From Rostratula benghalensis (taxonomy: Eukaryota; Chordata; Aves; Charadriiformes; Rostratulidae), in NCBI GenBank assembly GCA_013399305.1, contig VXAI01000137.1, positions 1,831,894 through 1,895,893 on the forward strand: DNA of 64,000 bases, read 5' to 3'. The notes beneath the pieces are model-generated. The model was not told the DNA's origin, searched no databases, and was given only the letters and a program-made list of their open reading frames with translations. This document shows positions 61,503 through 64,000 of the stretch, piece after piece. Position numbers and translations under genes: made by a program. How positions within the stretch are numbered: the first letter of the stretch is position 1; the number at the start of each line of letters is the position of its first letter.

Positions 61503-63392
61503 ACTTCTTAATAGTCCTTTCCCTAAAGGCATTCATTCTCCTTGCAGGCAGCTGGGGGAGTTGGGGCTGGGAAGCAGATGTGTCTAATGCTCTTTTTATA
61601 CGACAACGACAGGAGAAAGAGAAAAAGAAAAATGAAGGCTTTAAACTTTGTTCCATTCCGGGGTGATGATGTCATTATGATGAATGATGGCTTGGCAGCC
61701 ACGACTTGCTGTACAATTTTGCCACTATCTCTGCATTTATTACTACCTCTGATGTTTAGAATTAGTGCTGTAGATGGAGAAAAGTTAACAGACCCTTCTG
61801 CCCCCACCCTTTTCCAGGCTTTAAAAAAGGCTCTCTTAGGTGTGGAGAAAGGTTTGACTGTAACATGGCTGGCATAAATAGGGAACCTCCCTTCCCAAAT
61901 GAAATACCTCCTTTCAAGCCACGCAGAATTTTTTAAAAAAGAATATTAATGTCACAAGTGTGGTTTATTTTCGTGTTCCTGTCCCCCAGAGGTTTGTTAG
62001 GTTAATCTGAGGGAGAAGCCAGAATATTTCTTCCCTTGGTGGCACTTTGCCTTCTGTCCCACCCCAGCGATTCATTTGTCTCTCTTTTTTTATTCTTATT
62101 TCGAAAGTTTACATTTTGTCGACTCAGGGAGAGGTGGTTCATGATGAAGGGGGCTATCATTTACCTTGCTTTTAACTTACTTAGTGGCCACAAGGCTGTC
62201 TTTCTTATTAGTCTCCTTGTTCAGTGCTGGTTCTGTTATTTACCACACTAAGTTTCTGATGTATTTTTACACACAGAGGAAGCTTTACAGCATCAGCTGA
62301 AGTGTCAACGTAGTAAAACATTCAAGGTGAAACGCAGGTGCCTCCTGGAGCTTGTTTAATGAGGAGAATATAAATATATCTGTGGCCTTAAAGTCAGATT
62401 TTGTCTACATTTGTATCTGGGAAAGCAAAAGATTCCTGGACTTTTGACGCACAAATAATGTGCAGTAACCACATTCTGTTCCCATTAGGTAGAACTGGAA
62501 AATAAAAAATATGAAGAAAATTAATGTGAATTATCTACCAGCAAAATAAGAAGCAGGATCTGCTGCATGGGGAAAGGCAGTGGATCTGATTCCCTGCAGC
62601 CATTTCCCTTGGCAGCACACCAAGCCTGCGCTAATTTTGCCTGGCTGTAATTAACTCTACAAGGTATGAACAGGAAAGTATCTGTACCTGTAATCCACAC
62701 AGGGGGGGGGGGAAAAAAAAAAAAAAAAAAAGTCAGAATTATATTTTTACTAAAAGAAAGCAAAACAAAAGACAAGCTCAAGACAAGCTCAGTTAGCATC
62801 TGAGCAGAGCCTTAACTTAGGATAAATAGGGAAGGAAAATGAAGGAATTCACAATAATCATAATGTGAGGAATATTGGTTGATACGGAGTTGGTAAGGCA
62901 GGTTTTCCACATTGGTGAAGCAAGGAGATCTGTCAGAGGCAAATTAAGAAGAAACTGAAGGCAACAACAGAGCCAGATTTATCCCTGGGTGGTTGGGAGG
63001 CATCAAAAGTGGTTCTCTGCAGATATTCCTTCCTGGCACATTTTGACTATTGCAAAGAAATGGAGCTTCACTGAAGATGAAGATCTTAATTTTTCAAAGC
63101 CAACAAGATTTCAGCCGAAAATTTGGTTTGTGTAGATGGGTGAATCATATTTAGCACCTTGTTAGTTATAATACAGCTCTGCTCTCTTCCCAGAACATAT
63201 AAGTGCACACAATCCTTAGAGAACGAGAGGAATCTCACAGCCAATTAAGTTACTGAATATACTTTTAAGTTGCTGTATAAAGTTGGTTTTATTTCTTTAT
63301 CAGGAAGAAGCTTCTTTCCAAAGGCGTTATTCTGCAGCACAACAGGCGTTGTCGGGGAAGGCACCCAGTGGCTACGTCCAGCTCTTTCAAAG
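20267..63392 (+). CDS. LRGUK: LRGUK: LRR and guanylate kinase-like protein (gene span, 3' end outside window)
   Basis: Sixteen visible coding exons splice with matching phases into about 640 residues: 20267-20479, 21635-21742, 23135-23216, 25045-25145, 25872-25953, 29335-29459, 33810-33953, 36499-36579, 38025-38111, 39719-39825, 44050-44169, [exon missing], 49757-49870, 53266-53467, 54903-55016, 60737-60891, 63304-63392. The order of parts is an acidic N-terminus (1-71), SDS22-like leucine-rich repeats (about 90-312), an LRR cap (313-341), a linker, a guanylate kinase-like domain from about residue 386, and a divergent tail. Human LRGUK is about 825 residues, so some 150 C-terminal residues lie beyond the window. 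Family knowledge: LRGUK is testis-enriched and, in mouse, needed for acrosome attachment, manchette function and tail growth. The P-loop is degenerate, so catalysis is doubtful. One GK exon falls in an assembly gap, so no full protein can be read. Confidence 0.95.
20480..21634 (+). other. LRGUK: LRGUK intron 1
   Basis: This intron contains no recognisable repeat. The CpG-rich part ends near 20530 and the rest is ordinary AT-rich intron with no exon that I can see. Confidence 0.6.
21635..21742 (+). CDS. LRGUK: LRGUK exon 2
   Basis: The exon lies between TTTTCTAG and GTAAGT, phase 0 to 0, with 36 codons. It encodes [20 protein letters not shown] followed by YVYLNLSLS, the conserved lead-in to the LRGUK leucine-rich repeats. 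The donor is a perfect consensus. Confidence 0.93.
22037..22765 (-). mobile_element. CR1 LINE 3' portion
   Basis: GAATCACAGAATGATAGGGG opens an antisense CR1 of the subfamily with CCCTGCCAGAGCAGGGTCAC. It lies in LRGUK intron 2 and has internal deletions and a duplicated scrap near 22700-22765. Confidence 0.92.
23135..23216 (+). CDS. LRGUK: LRGUK exon 3 (first LRR)
   Basis: TTTTTCCAG precedes the exon, and it ends after one base of a codon (phase 1) at G|GTATGT. It encodes [20 protein letters not shown] and LSYNKIN, the L..L.LSYNKI pattern of an SDS22-type repeat. Confidence 0.95.
23597..24481. other. assembly gap (885 N) in LRGUK intron 3
   Basis: An unresolved run of N. The right edge (24482-24527) is the 3' end of a plus-strand CR1, so at least part of the gap is probably a CR1. 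Exons 3 and 4 splice to each other in phase, so no coding exon is expected here. Confidence 0.95.
24482..24527 (+). mobile_element. CR1 3' tip beside gap
   Basis: GGTCCCTTCCAATCCCTGAG and ATTCTGTGATTTCTTT mark the plus-strand CR1 terminus; its body is hidden in the N run. Confidence 0.85.
25045..25145 (+). CDS. LRGUK: LRGUK exon 4 (LRR)
   Basis: The acceptor is TTACTAG. The first codon is completed by the G of exon 3 (GAT, Asp), then [20 protein letters not shown] and [13 protein letters not shown]. The motif FKPPKNLK is characteristic of LRGUK. The donor AAG|GTAAGT leaves phase 0. Confidence 0.96.
25872..25953 (+). CDS. LRGUK: LRGUK exon 5 (LRR)
   Basis: Preceded by a long T-rich tract ending TTCTTCAG, this exon reads [20 protein letters not shown] then LTKLLLD. 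It ends with a single T before GTATCC (phase 1). That T joins AC of exon 6 to give Tyr, producing the expected LLLDYNNIEEI repeat and confirming both boundaries. Confidence 0.94.
25954..28816 (+). other. LRGUK: LRGUK intron 5, repeat-poor part
   Basis: This stretch holds no CR1 and no exon that I recognise. It is unique sequence with several A-rich or T-rich tracts (27001-27055, 27470-27485, 27689-27700, 28045-28060). The lack of repeats over almost 2.9 kb contrasts with the rest of the gene. Confidence 0.6.
28817..29240 (-). mobile_element. CR1 LINE pair close to exon 6
   Basis: GAATCATGGAATGGTTTGGG to about 29175 is one antisense CR1; AGCTCCATCCAGCCTGGCCT to 29240 is a scrap of a second. 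The block ends about 95 bp before the LRGUK exon 6 acceptor. Confidence 0.92.
29335..29459 (+). CDS. LRGUK: LRGUK exon 6 (two LRRs)
   Basis: The acceptor is TCTGTATAG, about 100 bp after an antisense CR1 insertion. The exon encodes [20 protein letters not shown], then [20 protein letters not shown] and L. The donor CTG|GTAAGA is strong and leaves phase 0. The polypyrimidine tract is short and interrupted. Confidence 0.95.
29588..29985 (-). mobile_element. CR1 LINE 3' end, divergent subfamily
   Basis: TAGAATCCCAAGTTGGAAGG and CAAAGCACAATCTAGATAAC, then CTCAGCCTTTCCCATATCAC. This is antisense, older and of another subfamily than most in the window. Confidence 0.85.
30003..30135 (-). mobile_element. 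CR1-like 3' end scrap
   Basis: CAGGATGGTACAGGTTAGAA and GAGGCTGCTCAGCGCTTTGG fit a worn antisense CR1 terminus; weakly supported. Confidence 0.5.
30256..30481. mobile_element. CR1 fold-back (two inverted 3' ends)
   Basis: The left arm 30256-30333 is an antisense CR1 3' end. The right arm about 30394-30481 is a sense CR1 3' end with terminus CCATTCTGTGATTC. The arms are reverse complements over nearly 80 bp with a loop of about 60 bp of CR1 sequence. Confidence 0.9.
31331..31445 (+). repeat. MIR-like ancient SINE relic
   Basis: AGTCACTCAACCATTGTGTG, GATTTCCTCATCTGTTAAAA and a following TGTAAAATGTTTTGGAG resemble the core and tail of MIR/CORE-SINEs. Divergence is high. Confidence 0.55.
31623..31650 (+). 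repeat. poly-T tract (28)
   Basis: Uninterrupted T run in LRGUK intron 6. Confidence 0.95.
32572..33298 (-). mobile_element. CR1 LINE 3' portion
   Basis: CACAGAATCACAGAATCTCA at the terminus, ORF2 end with [20 protein letters not shown] and [12 protein letters not shown] on the minus strand. It lies in LRGUK intron 6. The copy at 63608 belongs to the same subfamily. Confidence 0.93.
33810..33953 (+). CDS. LRGUK: LRGUK exon 7 (two LRRs)
   Basis: TTCTTCTCAG precedes 48 codons in phase 0: [20 protein letters not shown], then [20 protein letters not shown] and VINLEDNQ. It contains two 22-residue SDS22-like repeats. The donor CAG|GTACCG is weak but the next exon joins cleanly. Confidence 0.96.
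34676..35003 (+). mobile_element. CR1 LINE 3' end
   Basis: CCTACAGGAGAGATGGGGAG to ATTCTATGATTCTGTGATTT; a sense-strand copy within LRGUK intron 7. Confidence 0.93.
36499..36579 (+). CDS. LRGUK: LRGUK exon 8 (last LRR)
   Basis: This is a 27-codon phase-0 exon after CTAATTAG, ending CAG|GTAAGA. It encodes [20 protein letters not shown] and LLKNPVQ. The terminal L.NPVQ is the usual end of the last repeat before an LRR cap. Confidence 0.96.
38025..38111 (+). CDS. LRGUK: LRGUK exon 9 (LRR cap)
   Basis: This is a 29-codon phase-0 exon between CCTTCAG and AAG|GTATGC. It encodes [20 protein letters not shown] and LKKISVEEK, matching the LRR-cap pattern (Y...VI..L..L..LD) that closes SDS22-like LRR domains. 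Confidence 0.96.
39719..39825 (+). CDS. LRGUK: LRGUK exon 10 (linker)
   Basis: The acceptor is GGCAACAG after a C/T-rich tract. The peptide is [20 protein letters not shown] then [15 protein letters not shown], the conserved linker between the LRR cap and the kinase-like domain. The exon ends with AG before GTGAGT (phase 2). Confidence 0.95.
40450..40600 (+). repeat. MIR-like ancient SINE relic
   Basis: TCTCAGTCTCATTTCTCATC with AGAAAATGGAAATAGC, TTGTGATATTTGCTTGATGA and AAAATGCTTTGCCA follows the order of MIR consensus landmarks. Confidence 0.6.
41510..41861 (+). mobile_element. ancient CR1/L3-type LINE 3' end
   Basis: Features such as TAATTAACCATTGGAACAAT, TTACCAAGGGT and a terminus GTCCCTTCTGGCCTTGAATT match the deep amniote CR1 group seen in turtles and crocodilians. 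It is much more diverged than the bird-specific CR1 copies. Confidence 0.75.
41862..44049 (+). other. LRGUK: LRGUK intron 10, downstream part
   Basis: This is unique AT-rich intron with only a 60-bp CR1 3' end at 42908-42970. I found no exon or other feature. Confidence 0.55.
42908..42970 (-). mobile_element. CR1 3' end, about 60 bp
   Basis: GAATCATAGAATGGTTAGAG to CCAGTTCCAACCCCCCTGCC; an extreme 5' truncation. Confidence 0.88.
44050..44169 (+). CDS. LRGUK: LRGUK exon 11 (GK domain P-loop)
   Basis: TTTCTTGCAG is followed by C, which completes Ser with exon 10, then [20 protein letters not shown] and [20 protein letters not shown]. It carries the beta-1 strand and the P-loop in the form GPLACGKRE: the lysine is kept, but the following Ser/Thr of active guanylate kinases is Arg. 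The donor GG|GTAAGT leaves phase 2. Confidence 0.96.
44899..45276 (-). mobile_element. CR1 LINE 3' end
   Basis: CACAGAATGATATGGGGTTG to CTCTTCTCCAGACTAAAAAG; antisense in LRGUK intron 11. Confidence 0.92.
45311..45705 (-). mobile_element. CR1 LINE 3' end, second subfamily
   Basis: AGAATCGTAGAATTGTCTCA, ACACTGACAAAACCCATCAC and CTCCTTTCAGGGAGTTATAG; antisense, adjacent to the copy on its left. Confidence 0.92.
46896..47575 (-). mobile_element. CR1 LINE 3' portion with internal poly-T
   Basis: TCATCGAATTGTCTAGGTTG to CCCAAACCCGTAGCGCTGCA; antisense. A run of 23 T (47307-47329) interrupts it at the place where other copies read about 20 bases of ordinary CR1. Confidence 0.9.
48211..48991. other. 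assembly gap, probably holding LRGUK exon 12
   Basis: This is a run of 781 Ns flanked by a ten-G tract on the left. Exon 11 ends in phase 2 and exon 13 starts in phase 0, so at least one exon with length 3n+1 must lie between 44169 and 49757. It should encode the nucleoside-monophosphate-binding part of the GK domain. I found no such sequence in the called bases on either side, so the gap is the likely place. Confidence 0.7.
49757..49870 (+). CDS. LRGUK: LRGUK exon 13 (GK domain, GMP-binding/lid part)
   Basis: This is a 38-codon phase-0 exon between AATTTCAG and GAG|GTAAGG. It encodes [20 protein letters not shown] then [18 protein letters not shown]. The HYG motif corresponds to the YG of the guanylate-kinase GMP site. 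The last 70 bases plus about 65 bases of the following intron are duplicated at 50584-50714. Confidence 0.96.
49936..52030 (+). other. LRGUK: LRGUK intron 13 up to the CR1 at 52030
   Basis: Apart from the exon-13 relic at 50584-50714 I see no repeat or coding signal here. The 650 bases between the two exon-13 copies are unique sequence. Confidence 0.55.
50584..50714 (+). pseudogene. partial duplicate of LRGUK exon 13 with intronic flank
   Basis: Bases 50584-50653 are identical to the 3' 70 bases of exon 13 (49801-49870), including the GAG|GTAAGG donor. Bases 50654-50714 match the start of the following intron with a small deletion and several substitutions. The 5' part of the exon and its acceptor are not copied. 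The AG just upstream (50581-50582) has no pyrimidine tract, and using it in phase 0 would meet a TAG after six codons. It is therefore most likely a non-functional relic rather than an alternative exon. Confidence 0.85.
52020..52655 (+). mobile_element. internally deleted CR1 LINE
   Basis: At 52034-52135 the plus strand encodes [20 protein letters not shown] and ITETWWDKS, the start of the CR1 AP-endonuclease domain. At about 52136 it jumps to the far C-terminal/3' region (CAGTGTTGCCTCCAGCTTTG) and ends in CCATTCTATGATTCTATG. Over 2 kb of ORF2 is missing. Confidence 0.9.
53266..53467 (+). CDS. LRGUK: LRGUK exon 14 (GK domain)
   Basis: The acceptor is AATTTTAAAG. It encodes [40 protein letters not shown] and [27 protein letters not shown]. 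The LRRKG..SRPEI..AVSRV stretch corresponds to the lid and following helix of guanylate kinases (L..RG.E....I..R). It ends with one base before GTAAAT (phase 1). The TTG at 53278 is internal, not a start. Confidence 0.96.
54222..54620 (-). mobile_element. CR1 LINE 3' end
   Basis: GAGTCACAGAATGGTTTGAG to CTCTCTCAGCCTG; antisense in LRGUK intron 14. Confidence 0.93.
54903..55016 (+). CDS. LRGUK: LRGUK exon 15 (end of GK domain)
   Basis: The acceptor is CCTTTCGGCAG. The first base pair completes Asp with exon 14, then [20 protein letters not shown] and [17 protein letters not shown]. This is the terminal helix of the GK domain followed by the tail. It ends in phase 1 at G|GTACTG. Confidence 0.94.
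55081..55250 (-). mobile_element. CR1 LINE 3' end (short)
   Basis: AGAATCACAGGATGATATGG to CTTCCAGTGCTCTGC; antisense, only about 65 bp after the exon 15 donor. Confidence 0.92.
55816..56222 (-). mobile_element. CR1 LINE 3' end
   Basis: GAATCACAGAATGGTTCAGG to CTTTCAGCCTGTCTTCACTC; antisense in LRGUK intron 15. Confidence 0.93.
56672..57597 (-). mobile_element. CR1 LINE 3' portion (longest)
   Basis: GAATCAAGGAATTGTCAGAG at the terminus; on the minus strand [20 protein letters not shown] and [11 protein letters not shown]. The left-hand RT region ends near the [10 protein letters not shown] box. Frames are broken. Confidence 0.93.
58211..58238 (+). repeat. TA/TATG microsatellite
   Basis: GATATATATATATATATATA then TGTATGTATC. 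Confidence 0.9.
58760..58960 (-). repeat. MIR-like ancient SINE relic
   Basis: CAGTCCTGTGGAGTACGTGT and ATTTCACAAATGAGGAAAGG match the reverse-orientation MIR landmarks (CCTGTGAGGTA..., TTACAGATGAGGAAACTG). Confidence 0.55.
59131..59276 (-). mobile_element. CR1 3' end, first of three in a row
   Basis: AGAATCATAAAGTTTTTTAG to ACCTCCAGGGATGGT; antisense. Confidence 0.88.
59290..59367 (-). mobile_element. CR1 3' end, second of three in a row
   Basis: AGAATCAAAGAATGGTTGGG to TGACATGGGCAG; antisense, about 75 bp. Confidence 0.88.
59370..59545 (-). mobile_element. CR1 3' end, third of three in a row
   Basis: GAATCACAGAATCATTCAGG to CTGGGCAGCCTATTCTAATG; antisense, a different subfamily from the second. 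Confidence 0.88.
59782..59920 (-). mobile_element. CR1 3' end (short)
   Basis: AGAATCACGGACTGGCAGGG to TATCTCCAGAGAAGGAAATG; antisense. Confidence 0.9.
60318..60588 (+). mobile_element. CR1 LINE 3' end
   Basis: AGCTTTTGGGGTAATGGCTT to CCATTCCATGATTCTAG; sense strand, ending about 150 bp before LRGUK exon 16. Confidence 0.92.
60737..60891 (+). CDS. LRGUK: LRGUK exon 16 (C-terminal tail)
   Basis: It joins exon 15 directly: G plus GT makes Gly, then [40 protein letters not shown] and [11 protein letters not shown]. The acceptor is TTCCACACCAG and the donor CTG|GTAAGG. The tail diverges strongly among vertebrates, so support comes from phase compatibility on both sides and good splice signals. 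Confidence 0.82.
60940..60967 (+). repeat. poly-A tract (28)
   Basis: A run beginning about 50 bp after the exon 16 donor. No LINE body precedes it, so it is not obviously a retrotransposon tail. Confidence 0.95.
61461..61500 (+). repeat. CT-rich microsatellite
   Basis: About 14 CT units followed by TTTCTTTCTTTTT. Confidence 0.95.
62702..62731 (+). repeat. G11-A19 homopolymer pair
   Basis: Eleven G directly followed by nineteen A. On the complement this is a T19-C11 polypyrimidine tract. Confidence 0.95.
63304..63392 (+). CDS. LRGUK: LRGUK exon 17 (C-terminal tail, last in window)
   Basis: TTTCTTTATCAG precedes phase-0 codons [20 protein letters not shown] then PSGYVQLFQ, ending with AG before GTAATG (phase 2). 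The pattern R...AA.QAL.G....... LFQR resembles a conserved helix in the tail of mammalian LRGUK. Further exons must lie beyond 64000. Confidence 0.85.
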
Positions 63393-63607
63393 GTAATGTT
63401 GAGCACTTTTCAGCCAAGTCCTTTGCAAGGAAGTGAAAAATGCCTGTTTAAGCTTTCTTCTCCACCTCTCTTAAGGATGAGAGATTAGAAACTGTGTCGG
63501 GGATTGCGAGTCTCACAGACAGCTCTCCTTTCTATCGCTTTTAAATCAGGCCCTGCGAATACATCACACTCCACCTGGCTTTTGACTTGGGAGTGCAGCA
63601 GTCCCAA

Positions 63608-64000
63608 AATCACAGAATCACAGACTATTGGAAGGGACCTTGAAAGCTCATCCAGTCCAATCCCCCTGCCAGAGCAGGAACACCCAGAGCAGGTCCCACA
63701 GGAACGTGTCCAGGTGGGTTTTGAATGTCTCCAGAGATGGAGACACCACCACCTCTCTGGGCAGCCCCTTCCAGGGTTCCCTCACCCTCACCCTGAAGAA
63801 GTTTTTCCTCATATTCAAGTGGAACCTCCTGTGTTCCAACTTGTACCCATTGCCCCTTGTCCTATCATTGCCTGTCACTGTGAAGAGCCTGGCTCTATCC
63901 TCCTGACACTCACCCTTTCCAGATTTAGAAACATTCAGGAGGTCACCCCTCAGTCTCCTCTTCTCCAAGCTCAAGAGACCCAGCTCCCTCAGCCTTTCCT
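63608..64000 (-). mobile_element. CR1 LINE 3' portion, runs off the window
   Basis: AATCACAGAATCACAGACTA at the terminus, with [20 protein letters not shown] on the minus strand; closely similar to 32572-33298. Confidence 0.93.

Larger units (their letters stand above)
60968..63303 (+). other. LRGUK: LRGUK intron 16
   Basis: This long intron is free of CR1. It contains a CT-rich microsatellite at 61461-61500 and a G11-A19 tract at 62702-62731. Around 61130-61200 there is a TTTACACCAGAATAAATCTG-type sequence that resembles an ancient amniote repeat, but I cannot name it. No exon was seen. Confidence 0.5.

Overview
The window is vertebrate nuclear DNA, almost certainly from a bird. It has long introns with GT..AG borders, a CpG-rich promoter, two recognisable vertebrate genes on the + strand, and a very large load of CR1 LINE fragments. 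Many of these end in the avian CR1 3' signature (repeats of ATTCTATG / GATTCTATGATT). There is no bacterial-style gene layout, no tRNA or rRNA, no CRISPR array and no long intact transposon ORF. Summing the CR1 pieces by eye gives roughly 13-14 kb of about 62 kb of called sequence. That is high for a bird and resembles lineages with a recent CR1 expansion such as woodpeckers and relatives; this placement is inference.

Layout. 1-3621: the end of the last intron of EXOC4 (exocyst subunit SEC8), with two CR1 pieces. 3622-3859: the terminal EXOC4 coding exon, ending in the conserved C-terminus ...KDKKITTV, followed by a 3' UTR of about 1.1 kb and a plausible ATTAAA poly(A) signal at 4993. About 5020-19820: an intergenic stretch with no gene I can support. 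It carries many CR1 fragments, a 70-bp tandem duplication (5601-5740) and two copies of an unusual CR1-containing composite (about 6727-7200 and 11196-11690). About 19820-20266: a GC-rich promoter with sites matching ZNF143/STAF (two), YY1 (two, divergent), NF-Y (inverted CCAAT) and an RFX X-box. 20267-63392: LRGUK (leucine-rich repeats and guanylate kinase domain containing), assembled here as 16 visible coding exons with consistent splice phases. One exon of the guanylate-kinase domain is absent and probably lies in the 781-bp assembly gap at 48211-48991. The gene continues beyond the window.

The two genes are head-to-tail neighbours, the same EXOC4-LRGUK order as on human chromosome 7q33. 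EXOC4 is a housekeeping vesicle-tethering subunit. LRGUK is a testis/cilium-associated protein with an SDS22-like LRR domain, an LRR cap and a degenerate guanylate-kinase-like domain. The X-box in its promoter fits control by RFX factors, which drive ciliary and spermatid genes.

The most notable structures outside ordinary gene content are: a partial tandem duplication of the LRGUK guanylate-kinase exon 13 in which the 70 exonic bases are identical while the flanking intron has diverged; the paired composite CR1 cassettes; a CR1 fold-back; and an internally deleted CR1 joining endonuclease-start sequence to a 3' end. I found no convincing new multi-gene system.
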